In this document: one piece after another, positions 18,229 through 27,172 of the stretch | How positions within the stretch are numbered: position 1 is the first letter of the stretch | Layout: every line of letters begins with the position of its first letter | Source of the DNA: Tangfeifania diversioriginum | Lineage (GTDB): Bacteria > Bacteroidota > Bacteroidia > Bacteroidales > Prolixibacteraceae | DNA length: 64,000 nucleotides | Assembly: GCF_900141875.1 (NCBI RefSeq) | Contig: NZ_FQZE01000005.1 | Location: 1 to 64,000, forward strand | Reading direction: 5' to 3' | The notes under the pieces: generated by a model | Told to the model about the DNA's origin: nothing | Databases searched by the model: none | Seen by the model: the letters and a program-made list of their open reading frames with translations, nothing else | Translations under genes and position numbers: made by a program

Positions 18229-19590
18229 ATGGCAGATCTTCCTTCTAATCGTGATTCATTTGGTTCAAAGTTTGGCGTTATTGCAGCCACTGCCGGTTCG
18301 GCAATAGGACTGGGAAATATTTGGCGATTCCCGTACGTTGCAGGTGAGAATGGCGGAGCTGCCTTTATAATTATGTACCTGGGGTTTATTGTAGCCATCG
18401 GTATTCCGGTGATGCTTTCTGAATTTACCATTGGGCGCAGTGCACAGAAAAATGCTTTTGGCTCATTCCGAAAACTGGCTCCCCGCCGGCCGTGGTATCT
18501 CATCGGTTTAATGGGAGTGGTTGCTGCGTTTATGATTTTAGCATTCTACACCGCCGTTGCAGGTTGGACGCTCGAATATATTTACCAGTCTGTAATTAAT
18601 GGTTTTGCCAGCAAATCGCCCGAGCAACTCAGCGGAATGTACGATTCATTTATCGGAGGAACATGGCGGCCTTTACTGTGGTTTTTTGTTTTTATGGGAT
18701 TAACTGCAGCAATAATAATGGCAGGCGTACAGAAAGGGATTGAAAAATACACCAAGATTTTAATGCCTGTTTTGTTGATACTGCTGCTGGCGCTGGTAAT
18801 TCGTTCAGTGACTCTGCCGGGAGCCGAAAAAGGTATTGCCTTTTTATTCCAGCCCGATTTTAGTAAAATAACGCCTTCTACTGTGCTCGAAGCTTTAGGG
18901 CAGGCTTTTTTCTCCCTAAGCATTGGGATGGGAACTTTAATAACTTATAGTTCTTATATTCAAAAGAATGACAATTTGGGTACAACAGCTTTTTCTGTTG
19001 CTTTTGCCGATACTTTTATTGCCATAATGGCCGGCCTGGCCATTTTCCCTGCTGTATTTGCATTTGGTATTGAGCCCGGGTCAGGCGAAGGACTTGTTTA
19101 TATTACCCTGCCTAATATTTTTCAGCAGATGCCGGGCGGATATTTCTTTTCTCTCATGTTCTTTGTTCTTCTCGGGGTTGCTGCACTCACATCAACAATT
19201 TCGGTTTTGGAGGTTATTGTTGCCTTTTTTGTTGAAGAACTTAACTTGAAACGAAAAGCAGCAACATGGCTGGCCACATCTTCGGTTTCTGTGCTGGGAA
19301 TAATGTGTGTGCTTTCTTCAAGTTCGATGTCAGATTTTACTATTTTCGGGTTTACCGTTTTCGGGCTGATGGACTTTGCTTCGGCAAATATCCTGTTGCC
19401 TTTAGGAGGTTTGTTTATAGTTCTGTTTGTAGCCTGGTTCCTGGGACGCGATAAAGTCAAAATCGAATTGTCGAATAATGGCTCATTAAAAGCAGGATAC
19501 ATTCCCCTGTTCATGTTCATCATTAAATTTATTGCACCGTTGGCCATTGCATTCATCTTTTTACAGGGGGTTGGGCTAATCAATTTTTAA
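18229..19590 (+). CDS. sodium-dependent NSS family transporter
   Basis: 453 residues with about 11 membrane helices, the usual length of bacterial neurotransmitter:sodium symporters of the LeuT fold. Helix 1 has GSAIGLGNIWRFPYVAGENG, which holds the two sodium sites and the substrate backbone contacts; helix 6 region is LGQAFFSLSIGMGTLITYSSY. Members import amino acids with sodium. The substrate is unknown. No partner genes; the next gene is 110 bases on. Confidence 0.92.
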   Translation: MADLPSNRDSFGSKFGVIAATAGSAIGLGNIWRFPYVAGENGGAAFIIMYLGFIVAIGIPVMLSEFTIGRSAQKNAFGSFRKLAPRRPWYLIGLMGVVAAFMILAFYTAVAGWTLEYIYQSVINGFASKSPEQLSGMYDSFIGGTWRPLLWFFVFMGLTAAIIMAGVQKGIEKYTKILMPVLLILLLALVIRSVTLPGAEKGIAFLFQPDFSKITPSTVLEALGQAFFSLSIGMGTLITYSSYIQKNDNLGTTAFSVAFADTFIAIMAGLAIFPAVFAFGIEPGSGEGLVYITLPNIFQQMPGGYFFSLMFFVLLGVAALTSTISVLEVIVAFFVEELNLKRKAATWLATSSVSVLGIMCVLSSSSMSDFTIFGFTVFGLMDFASANILLPLGGLFIVLFVAWFLGRDKVKIELSNNGSLKAGYIPLFMFIIKFIAPLAIAFIFLQGVGLINF

Positions 19591-19700
19591 GGTTTGGATT
19601 TTCTTTTTGAACCTGTTTTTTTATAACCGTTTTTGCATTTAAGCTACAAAAGTTATAACTTGAGTAGGCTTGTTAATTTTTTCATCCCATTAATGCAAAA

Positions 19701-20816
19701 ATGGAGAAACCCTTTCGGCAATTGGTAAAAGAATATTTTCGTTTTTCAAAAAGCGACAGAAGCGGAATTATAGTTTTGGTGGTTATTATTTTGTTGTTGA
19801 TTTCGGGAATAATTATTGTCAGTAATTTTAACCTGAAGGCTGACTATGATTTTTCCGAATTTAAAGAAGCCCTTGAAGAATGGGAACGCACGAAAAAACG
19901 TGAATTGGATTCAAAAAGACTTTTTACATTTAATCCCAATACTATAACGAAAGAACAGCTCGACTCACTTTCCATTCCTGAATTTGTGAAAAATAATTTG
20001 CTGAGCTACCGATCGGCCGGCGGAAAATTTGAATCCCCAACAGATTTGGCCAAAATATATGGAATGAATGACAGCATTTTCAAGCTCATAGAAAAATTTA
20101 TAGTAATCCCGGAAAGTGTTCCCCGTGAGGAGCAACCTAAACCAGCCGATACCCGGGAATTACCAAAGTCTTATACCGGAACATTCGACCCCAATTCAGC
20201 CGACTCAATCACTTTGTCCGAATTTGGGTTCAACAACTTTCAGGCCTCCAACCTGATAAGTTACCGCAAAAGCGGCGGCTTTTTTTCTACGTCTGAGGAT
20301 GTCTTGAAAATTTATGGAGTTGACTCCGCTTTCTTCAACATCATTAAGGAAAATATACAGATTAAAACTGTCCCCAAAAATGATTTTACTAAAAATGAAG
20401 AAAAAACAGTTCGCGTCATAAAAGTTGAATTGAATTCTGCCGGTAAAGCCGAACTGATGCAGTTACCCGGAGTAGGGGAAGTGTTTGCCGAACGGATTTT
20501 GAAATACCGTGATTTGCTTGGTGGCTTTTACAAAAAAGAACAACTGCTTGAAGTTTATAACTTTCCGGAGGAAACCTACAGCAATATTGCTGATAATATT
20601 GTGGCCGATTCGTCCAGGATTAAAAAAATACGTGTGAACTTTGCAGAATATTCTGATTTATTGCGGCATCCATATTTTGAGAATGAACATGTTGAAGCAT
20701 TGCTCGATTATCGTGAAAAAAATGGCCCTTTTAGATCATTTGACCAGCTAATTCAAAGTTTGCCAGGTGACTCCGTTGTTTTCGATGCGGTAAAAGTTTA
20801 CATCAGCTGTCGTTAA
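19701..20816 (+). CDS. membrane-anchored protein with four helix-hairpin-helix repeats
   Basis: 371 residues. A cytoplasmic basic N-terminus is followed by one membrane helix (about 21-42) and four ComEA-type HhH units at about 76-130, 158-215, 240-295 and 300-368. Each has the pattern (F/L)NPN..(D/T)...L..L.....A..L..YR...G.F. The third, LPGVGEVFAERILKYRDLLGGF, is the most canonical DNA-binding hairpin; the others have lost glycine positions. ComEA-like HhH proteins bind DNA during uptake, but here the role is unknown and the repeats may bind protein or be structural. Confidence 0.75.
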   Translation: MEKPFRQLVKEYFRFSKSDRSGIIVLVVIILLLISGIIIVSNFNLKADYDFSEFKEALEEWERTKKRELDSKRLFTFNPNTITKEQLDSLSIPEFVKNNLLSYRSAGGKFESPTDLAKIYGMNDSIFKLIEKFIVIPESVPREEQPKPADTRELPKSYTGTFDPNSADSITLSEFGFNNFQASNLISYRKSGGFFSTSEDVLKIYGVDSAFFNIIKENIQIKTVPKNDFTKNEEKTVRVIKVELNSAGKAELMQLPGVGEVFAERILKYRDLLGGFYKKEQLLEVYNFPEETYSNIADNIVADSSRIKKIRVNFAEYSDLLRHPYFENEHVEALLDYREKNGPFRSFDQLIQSLPGDSVVFDAVKVYISCR

Positions 20817-20867
20817 AAAAGATTAAATCAATAAACCATTTAGGTTTTATTATTTTTTTCCATTAAA

Positions 20868-20898
20868 TTTGAATTAGTAGGAATAATTTCTAAATTTG
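20868..20898 (+). promoter_or_regulatory. promoter of rpsU
   Basis: TTTG at 20868-20871, 19 bases, then TAAATTTG at 20891-20898, an exact match to the Bacteroidota consensus. It gives a leader of about 25 bases before the ATG at 20930. Confidence 0.75.
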
Positions 20899-20929
20899 CG
20901 CCTCAATTTTTAAAAAAAGGAGTAGAAAA

Positions 20930-21121
20930 ATGATTGTTATTCCGGTAAAAGAAGGCGAAAACATTGAAAGGGCCTTAAAAAGATTTAAGCGCAAATTTGA
21001 AAAGACGGGAGTCGTAAAAGAACTACGTGACCGTCAGAAGTATACAAAACCTTCGGAAAGAAGAAGGGAAGAGTTAAAGAAAGCTGCTTATATAGAGAAT
21101 TTGCAACGTCAGGAAGACTAA
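20930..21121 (+). CDS. rpsU: 30S ribosomal protein S21
   Basis: 63 residues, full family length. The sequence MIVIPVKEGENIERALKRFK and the basic C-terminus KPSERRREELKKAAY are diagnostic of S21, a small-subunit protein near the anti-Shine-Dalgarno end of 16S rRNA. It has its own promoter and is followed 36 bases later by xerC, with hpf after that, an order conserved in the phylum. Confidence 0.95.
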   Translation: MIVIPVKEGENIERALKRFKRKFEKTGVVKELRDRQKYTKPSERRREELKKAAYIENLQRQED

Positions 21122-21157
21122 AATAGTAGTGGTTCCTGATATTAGTGCAGAAGATTA

Positions 21158-22042
21158 ATGGAGTATCAGGAATCGTTTATCAACTATTTGAGGTATGAGA
21201 AGAGGACATCCCCTCATACCGTGGTGGCTTACAAAAAAGACCTCGATCAATTTGTGTGTTTTATCACCGAAATGGTCGGGGAATTTGATGTTAATAAGGT
21301 CGATTCAAAACTTGTCCGCACGTGGATAGTGAGCTTGATGGAGAAACAATTGTCACCCCGTTCGGTTAACAGAAAAGTTTCCACCGTTAAGGCTTTCTTT
21401 CGCTTCCTGATGAAAGAAAAAATAGTTGAAACCAATCCCGCAGTTAATCTCCCGCTGCCAAAGGTTAGAAAAAAATTACCCGGTTTTGTTGAAGAAGAAA
21501 GCCTGCATCATTTGCTTGACGATGGGTTTTTCCCGGGCGACTTCAGGGGCGTGCGCGATAAACTGATAGTAGCCCTGCTTTATGCAACTGGAATTCGACT
21601 GGCAGAATTAATGCAACTCAAAGGTTCCAGCTTTGATACGAAGAATTATCTTATAAAGGTGCTGGGAAAAAGACAAAAAGAAAGAATAATTCCCTACCCA
21701 AGAGAAATGAACAATTTGCTGTTCGAATACCTTGAAATAAGAAACAGGGAAATTGGTTATTTCCCGGATATTTTATTGGTTACTGAAAAAGGAAAGCCCG
21801 TTTACGAAAAACTAATTTACAGAGTGGTGAAAAAAAGTTTGGAATATGTGACATCATTTGAGCAAAAAAGCCCTCATGTTATACGTCATTCGTATGCAAC
21901 GCACCTGTTAAACAAAGGTGCCGACCTGAATGCCGTTAAAGAACTTTTGGGGCATTCAAGTTTGGCTGCCACTCAGATTTATACGCATACTACATTTGAG
22001 AAATTGCATGATATTTACAAACAAGCCCATCCAAGGGGCTAA
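21158..22042 (+). CDS. xerC: tyrosine recombinase XerC/XerD
   Basis: 294 residues. The N-terminal SAM-like core-binding domain spans 1-95 (FINYLRYEKRTSPHTVVAYKKDL) and the catalytic domain 105-290. Catalytic residues visible are Arg in ATGIRLAEL, HxxR in HVIRHSYATHLLN, His in LGHSSLAATQIYTH, and the nucleophile Tyr in that last motif. XerC/D resolves chromosome dimers at dif. Position between rpsU and hpf is the chromosomal xer locus of Bacteroidota and not a phage integrase site. Whether it should be named XerC or XerD cannot be decided by eye. Confidence 0.88.
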   Translation: MEYQESFINYLRYEKRTSPHTVVAYKKDLDQFVCFITEMVGEFDVNKVDSKLVRTWIVSLMEKQLSPRSVNRKVSTVKAFFRFLMKEKIVETNPAVNLPLPKVRKKLPGFVEEESLHHLLDDGFFPGDFRGVRDKLIVALLYATGIRLAELMQLKGSSFDTKNYLIKVLGKRQKERIIPYPREMNNLLFEYLEIRNREIGYFPDILLVTEKGKPVYEKLIYRVVKKSLEYVTSFEQKSPHVIRHSYATHLLNKGADLNAVKELLGHSSLAATQIYTHTTFEKLHDIYKQAHPRG

Positions 22043-22054
22043 AAAAGTGTTACT

Positions 22055-22357
22055 ATGGAAATAATTATTAATTCAGTACATTTTACAACTGATAAAAAGT
22101 TGGATGAGTTCGTTAATAAAAAAGTTGGAAAACTCGACACCTTCTTCGATGGTATTATTAACGCTGAGGTAACATTAAAAGTCCTTAAACCCGAAGCCGC
22201 CGGGAATAAAATTTCTGAGATAAAACTCTCAATCCCGGCCAATGGTTACTTATTTGCAAAGAAACAGGCAGATACATTTGAAGAAGCAACCGATTTGGCT
22301 GTTGATGCAATTCGGAAACAATTGACTAAATATAAAGAAAAACTTAAAAACCAATAA
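22055..22357 (+). CDS. hpf: ribosome hibernation promoting factor, short form
   Basis: 100 residues, the short HPF/YfiA fold (beta-alpha-beta-beta-beta-alpha): MEIIINSVHFTTDKKLDEFVNKKVGKLDTFF, then LSIPANGYLFAKKQADTFEEATDLAVDAI. It binds the 30S subunit in slow growth and stabilises inactive ribosomes. It begins 12 bases after xerC. No C-terminal dimerisation domain of the long form is present. Confidence 0.92.
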   Translation: MEIIINSVHFTTDKKLDEFVNKKVGKLDTFFDGIINAEVTLKVLKPEAAGNKISEIKLSIPANGYLFAKKQADTFEEATDLAVDAIRKQLTKYKEKLKNQ

Positions 22358-22405
22358 TATTTAATTTTTTGGTTGTCGTTTTTTAGATTTTTAAAATAAT
22401 ATTTT

Positions 22406-22413
22406 TACATTTG
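22406..22413 (+). promoter_or_regulatory. -7 promoter box upstream of the tRNA-tuf block (distal)
   Basis: TACATTTG, followed by CACACC. No TTTG lies at the usual spacing. A similar TACTTTTG-CACC occurs at 22571-22578, so the tRNA-tuf block may have two tandem promoters. Confidence 0.4.
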
Positions 22414-22482
22414 CACACCCATTTTAGGGGCGTTCCAGAAACAGCTGAATTTAAAGTAGTTTGATGGTTTTGGCAATATTTC

Positions 22483-22505
22483 AGGTTGAAATATTTTAAA
22501 AAATC
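22483..22505 (+). terminator. AT-rich hairpin between the two promoter boxes
   Basis: AATATTTCA and TGAAATATT form a perfect 9-bp stem with a tight GGT loop at about 22474-22500, followed by an A-rich run with few T. It could end a short transcript from the box at 22406 or be structural. It is weak as a terminator. Confidence 0.3.
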
Positions 22506-22570
22506 TGAACAAAAAATACATTGAGATTCAGTAAGACAAAATTTTGTCATTCTGTTTTTGTAAAATTTTG

Positions 22571-22578
22571 TACTTTTG
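22571..22578 (+). promoter_or_regulatory. -7 promoter box of the tRNA-Gly/tRNA-Thr/tuf block (proximal)
   Basis: TACTTTTG matches TAnnTTTG and lies 28 bases before the tRNA-Gly gene. Upstream TTTG motifs at 22543-22546 and 22557-22560 are off the ideal spacing. Confidence 0.55.
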
Positions 22579-22605
22579 CACCGCGTTTTTACCGGGATGC
22601 AATTT

Positions 22606-22678
22606 GCGGGAGTAGCTCAGTTGATAGAGCATTAGCCTTCCAAGCTAAGGGTCGCGGGTTTGAATCCCGTCTCCCGCT
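22606..22678 (+). tRNA. tRNA-Gly (anticodon TCC)
   Basis: GCGGGAG pairs with CTCCCGC as acceptor stem. D arm GCTC..GAGC, anticodon stem TTAGC/GCTAA with loop CTTCCAA (anticodon TCC), T arm GCGGG-TTTGAAT-CCCGT. The discriminator base is T; CCA is not encoded. It heads the block that continues with tRNA-Thr and tuf. Confidence 0.95.
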
Positions 22679-22741
22679 CAAAAATATGAGATTGAAGTTT
22701 TAAGTAGAGTACTTTTAACTTCTTTCTCTTTGTGTATTTAA

Positions 22742-22813
<72 letters not shown>

Positions 22814-22848
22814 CAATTAATTTAGATAATAATTAAAATTTTGGAGTT

Positions 22849-24036
<1,188 letters not shown>

Positions 24037-24068
24037 TCTGTTACAATCGCAGAGATAAAAAATAATAG

Positions 24069-24091
24069 TCCCGGGCAGTTATAGCCCGGGA
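24069..24091 (+). terminator. GC-rich hairpin after tuf
   Basis: TCCCGGGC (24069-24076) and GCCCGGGA (24084-24091) form a perfect 8-bp stem with loop AGTTATA. Only a weak T run (TTGTT) follows, so it may be a partial terminator, a processing site or a 3'-end stabiliser for tuf mRNA. Confidence 0.5.
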
Positions 24092-24097
24092 TTGTTC

Positions 24098-24159
24098 ACG
24101 GAAGAAACTCATTCTGTTGGGAGTGAAAAATGTTGTAAGTTCGAGTCTTACCTTCCGTA
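24098..24159 (+). pseudogene. tRNA-like relic, probably of tRNA-Trp
   Basis: ACGGAAG (24098-24104) pairs perfectly with CTTCCGT (24152-24158), and GTAAG-TTCGAGT-CTTAC (24135-24151) is a canonical T arm, followed by discriminator A. Between them are only 30 bases: an ACTC/GAGT stem that resembles a D arm, then GAAAAATGTT. A complete anticodon arm is missing. tRNA-Trp usually stands between tuf and secE in Bacteroidota, so this looks like its decayed copy. Loss of decoding function is inferred; a different folding with CATTC/GAGTG as a stem is possible. Confidence 0.6.
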
Positions 24160-24179
24160 CAAAAGACGAAGAGTATAAT

Positions 24180-24371
24180 ATGAAACTAAAAATATACTTG
24201 CAAGAGGCCTACAATGAACTCATTCATAAAGTTACATGGCCTACTTGGAAAGAGCTGCAAAACAGCGCATTGGTTGTAATGGTTGCTTCCTTTATTATAT
24301 CACTCTTGATATTCGTTATGGATCTGTCATTCAGAAACATAATGGATTTTATTTATGGATTATTTTATTAA
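24180..24371 (+). CDS. secE: protein translocase subunit SecE
   Basis: 63 residues from the ATG at 24180, MKLKIYLQEAYNELIHKVTWPTWKEL, the amphipathic helix and the WP(T/S) motif of SecE, then one membrane helix (about 30-48). SecE clamps SecY in the Sec channel. A longer frame starting upstream would run through the tRNA-like relic and is not credible. It precedes nusG by 19 bases, as in most bacteria. Confidence 0.93.
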   Translation: MKLKIYLQEAYNELIHKVTWPTWKELQNSALVVMVASFIISLLIFVMDLSFRNIMDFIYGLFY

Positions 24372-24390
24372 TAGAAACCTGTAGGTCAAA

Positions 24391-24939
24391 ATGAGCGAGA
24401 ATACAAAAAAATGGTATGTTCTTCGAGCTATTGGTGGTAAGGAGAAAAAAGTAAAAGAATATATCGATAACGAAATCGCTAATGGAGATCTGAAGGGTTT
24501 TGTTGAACAGGTTTTAATACCAACTGAAAAGGTTTATCAAATCCGGAATGGGAAAAAAGTCAGCAAAGAGCGAAACTTTTTCCCGGGATACGTTCTCATC
24601 GAAGCTTCGTTAGTGGGTGAAGTTACACACCTGCTTAGAAATATTCCCAATGTAATTGGATTTCTTGGTGACACCAAAGGTGGAGATCCGGTTCCTATGA
24701 GGCAAAACGAAGTGAACAGAATTCTCGGACGAGTTGATGAACTTGCCGAAACGGGTGAGGAGCTGAATATTCCTTTTGTTGTTGGAGAAACCGTAAAAGT
24801 TATCGACGGACCATTCAACGGCTTTAACGGAACCATTGAAGAAATCAATGAAGAGAAGAAAAAGCTGCAGGTAATGGTGAAGATTTTTGGACGTAAAACG
24901 CCTTTGGAACTTAGCTTTATGCAAGTGGAGAAGGAATAG
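24391..24939 (+). CDS. nusG: transcription termination/antitermination protein NusG
   Basis: 182 residues. The NGN domain (about 6-105) begins KKWYVLRAIGGKEKKVKEYI and contains RNFFPGYVLIEA; the KOW domain follows (about 125-180, VGETVKVIDGPFNGFNGTIEEIN). It binds RNA polymerase and links it to the ribosome or Rho. It sits between secE and rplK as usual. Confidence 0.96.
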   Translation: MSENTKKWYVLRAIGGKEKKVKEYIDNEIANGDLKGFVEQVLIPTEKVYQIRNGKKVSKERNFFPGYVLIEASLVGEVTHLLRNIPNVIGFLGDTKGGDPVPMRQNEVNRILGRVDELAETGEELNIPFVVGETVKVIDGPFNGFNGTIEEINEEKKKLQVMVKIFGRKTPLELSFMQVEKE

Positions 24940-24960
24940 TAACGCATTATTAATTTTATT

Positions 24961-25404
24961 ATGGCGAAAGAAGTTGCTGGATTAATTAAATTACAGATTA
25001 AAGGTGGAGCGGCAAACCCGTCACCACCGGTGGGACCAGCATTAGGTGCCAAGGGAGTTAATATAATGCAGTTTTGTAAACAGTTTAATGGTCGTACACA
25101 AGACCAGGCCGGTAAATTACTTCCGGTAATTATCACTGTTTACAGCGATAAATCATTTGATTTCATTATAAAACAACCTCCCGTAGCTGTACAATTGCTC
25201 GAATCAGCAAAAATCAAAAAAGGTTCTCCGGAACCTCATGTCAACAAAGTAGCTGCCGTAACCTGGGAACAGGTTCGCGATGTAGCAGAAGGAAAAATGG
25301 CTGACTTGAATTGTTTTACTGTTGAATCGGCAATGAAAATGGTAGCTGGAACTGCCAGAAGTATGGGAATTACCGTAAAAGGTAAAGCCCCATTCAAAAA
25401 TTAA
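24961..25404 (+). CDS. rplK: 50S ribosomal protein L11
   Basis: 147 residues. [34 protein letters not shown] is the conserved N-terminal domain (written here as overlapping parts [20 protein letters not shown]), and the C-terminal rRNA-binding domain ends [13 protein letters not shown]11 forms the GTPase-associated centre with L10 and L7/L12, encoded just downstream. Confidence 0.97.
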   Translation: MAKEVAGLIKLQIKGGAANPSPPVGPALGAKGVNIMQFCKQFNGRTQDQAGKLLPVIITVYSDKSFDFIIKQPPVAVQLLESAKIKKGSPEPHVNKVAAVTWEQVRDVAEGKMADLNCFTVESAMKMVAGTARSMGITVKGKAPFKN

Positions 25405-25420
25405 ATTAAATCTTTTTAAG

Positions 25421-26128
25421 ATGGGCAGAATTACGAAGAATAAAAAAGCTTCTCTTGATAAACTCGACAGATCGAAAACTTACGCGATTGACGAAGCGTC
25501 TAAACTGGTAAAGGAAATTACATTTACCAAATTCGATGCTTCAGTTGATTTGGACATTCGGTTGGGAGTTGACCCAAGAAAAGCTAACCAGATGGTTAGA
25601 GGCGTAGTTTCGTTACCCCATGGAACTGGAAAAGAGATTAAAGTGCTGGCTTTGGTGACCCCCGATAAAGAGGAGGAAGCCAAACAAGCAGGTGCTGATT
25701 ATGTTGGTTTAGATGATTATATCGATAAAATCAAAGAAGGCTGGACGGATGTTGACGTGGTAATTACCATGCCCCCGGTTATGGGGAAAGTTGGCCAGCT
25801 GGGACGTGTATTAGGCCCACGCGGTTTAATGCCTAACCCCAAAAGTGGTACAGTAACAATGGATATTGGTAAAGCTGTGTCAGAAGTTAAACAGGGAAAA
25901 ATTGATTTTAAAGTCGATAAATTTGGTATTGTGCACACTACAATTGGTAAAGTTTCCTTTTCTCCGGAAAAGATTAAAGAAAACGCCATTGAGTTCATCA
26001 GTACCATTAACAAATTAAAACCAACAGCAGCAAAAGGTACTTATATCAGAAGTATTTTTCTCTCCAGTACTATGAGCCCTGGTATTAAAGTTGAACCCAA
26101 GTCAGTTGTGACTATAAAAGCGGAGTAA
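25421..26128 (+). CDS. rplA: 50S ribosomal protein L1
   Basis: 235 residues, full length. It has the L1 signature [21 protein letters not shown] in variant form ([20 protein letters not shown]) and the N-terminal [16 protein letters not shown] segment. L1 forms the mobile stalk at the E site and commonly represses its own operon. It follows rplK by 16 bases and ends 2 bases before rplJ. Confidence 0.97.
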   Translation: MGRITKNKKASLDKLDRSKTYAIDEASKLVKEITFTKFDASVDLDIRLGVDPRKANQMVRGVVSLPHGTGKEIKVLALVTPDKEEEAKQAGADYVGLDDYIDKIKEGWTDVDVVITMPPVMGKVGQLGRVLGPRGLMPNPKSGTVTMDIGKAVSEVKQGKIDFKVDKFGIVHTTIGKVSFSPEKIKENAIEFISTINKLKPTAAKGTYIRSIFLSSTMSPGIKVEPKSVVTIKAE

Positions 26129-26130
26129 AA

Positions 26131-26649
26131 ATGAAACGTACAGAAAAAGAAGTAATTATCAATGACCTGCAAGAGCAGATCAACACGTACAGCCATTTTT
26201 ACTTAACTGACATTAGTGGTCTGAATGCTGAAGATACCAGTAATTTGAGGAGACTATGTTTTAAACAAGAAGTAAAACTGGTTGTTGCAAAAAACACACT
26301 ACTTCGTAAAGCACTCGAAAATTCTGAGAAAAACGCAGAAGAGCTTTACGACGCGCTTAGTGGAAACACCACAGTAATGTTCACTGAAACCGGGAATGCT
26401 CCTGCAAAACTGATTAAAGATTTCAGAAAAAAGCACGACAAGCCACTGCTCAAAGCAGCATTTGTCGAGGAGTCAATTTATCTCGGCGAAAATCAACTCG
26501 ACGCTCTCGTTTCTGTGAAGTCGAAAGACGAACTTATTGCCGATGTGGTTTCCTTATTACAGTCACCAATGAAAACAGTGCTTTCGCAACTGCAATCAGG
26601 TGGTGATACAATACACGGTGTTCTTGAAACACTGAAAGAAAAAGAATAG
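26131..26649 (+). CDS. rplJ: 50S ribosomal protein L10
   Basis: 172 residues. KEVIINDLQEQINTYSHFYL and LVVAKNTLLRKALE match the N-terminal rRNA-binding part; the C-terminal helix (LLQSPMKTVLSQLQSGGDTI) carries L7/L12 dimers. Only 2 bases separate it from rplA, so there is no room for a classical L10 leader between the two genes. Confidence 0.96.
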   Translation: MKRTEKEVIINDLQEQINTYSHFYLTDISGLNAEDTSNLRRLCFKQEVKLVVAKNTLLRKALENSEKNAEELYDALSGNTTVMFTETGNAPAKLIKDFRKKHDKPLLKAAFVEESIYLGENQLDALVSVKSKDELIADVVSLLQSPMKTVLSQLQSGGDTIHGVLETLKEKE

Positions 26650-26683
26650 TTTTTTAGAAATAAATTTTATAAAGTAAATAAAA

Positions 26684-27064
26684 ATGGCAGATTTAAAACA
26701 ACTTGCAGAAGAGTTAGTAAACTTGACTGTTAAAGAGGTTAACGAATTAGCTGATATCCTTAAAGAGGAGTACGGAATTGAGCCAGCCGCAGCAGCAGTT
26801 GCAGTTGCAGGCCCGGCAGCAGGTGGTGGAGAAGGCGAAGCCGCTGAAGAACAAACCGAATTTGATGTTGTATTGAAAGCAGCTGGTCAGTCAAAATTAG
26901 CAGTAGTTAAGCTCGTGAAAGAATTAACTGGTCTTGGCCTCAAAGAAGCCAAAGCAGTTGTTGATGAAGCTCCAAAAGCAATTAAAGAAAAAGTTTCCAA
27001 AGATGAGGCAGAAGCCCTTAAGAGTCAGTTGGAAGAAGCAGGAGCCGAAGTTGAAGTTAAATAA
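26684..27064 (+). CDS. rplL: 50S ribosomal protein L7/L12
   Basis: 126 residues. An N-terminal dimerisation domain (1-35, [20 protein letters not shown]), an Ala/Gly-rich hinge (about 44-60, [15 protein letters not shown]) and a C-terminal factor-binding domain ([20 protein letters not shown]). The stalk recruits translation GTPases. It is followed by an attenuator hairpin before rpoB. Confidence 0.97.
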   Translation: MADLKQLAEELVNLTVKEVNELADILKEEYGIEPAAAAVAVAGPAAGGGEGEAAEEQTEFDVVLKAAGQSKLAVVKLVKELTGLGLKEAKAVVDEAPKAIKEKVSKDEAEALKSQLEEAGAEVEVK

Positions 27065-27096
27065 TTCGCAATCAGACCTTTTAAAAGAGGTTGTAT

Positions 27097-27134
27097 GGTT
27101 TAGAATCTTGCGCAGCAGGATTCTAAACCTTTTT
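27097..27134 (+). terminator. attenuator hairpin between rplL and rpoB
   Basis: GGTTTAGAATC (27097-27107) and GATTCTAAACC (27119-27129) form a perfect 11-bp stem with an 11-base loop and a TTTTT tail. Placement between the ribosomal-protein genes and rpoB is that of the partial terminator that sets the ribosomal protein to RNA polymerase ratio in other bacteria. Confidence 0.8.
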
Positions 27135-27172
27135 GTGTATTTATATTTTATATAATTAACCTGTATAAATAC

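Noticed and set aside
21158-22042. Phage or integron integrase
   Set aside because: The position between rpsU and hpf and the full XerC/D motifs indicate the housekeeping recombinase; no attachment-site duplication was seen near the tRNA genes.
24117-24179. Upstream TTG start for secE
   Set aside because: The 21 extra residues would be encoded by the T arm and acceptor of the tRNA-like relic; the ATG at 24180 gives normal SecE.
24537-25136. 199-residue minus-strand frame across nusG and rplK
   Set aside because: Antisense to two certain genes and low-complexity Ser/Pro/Thr content typical of shadows.
27064-27172. Small gene between rplL and rpoB
   Set aside because: The interval is occupied by the attenuator hairpin and AT-rich DNA; the only frame is an extension of an out-of-frame rplL shadow.
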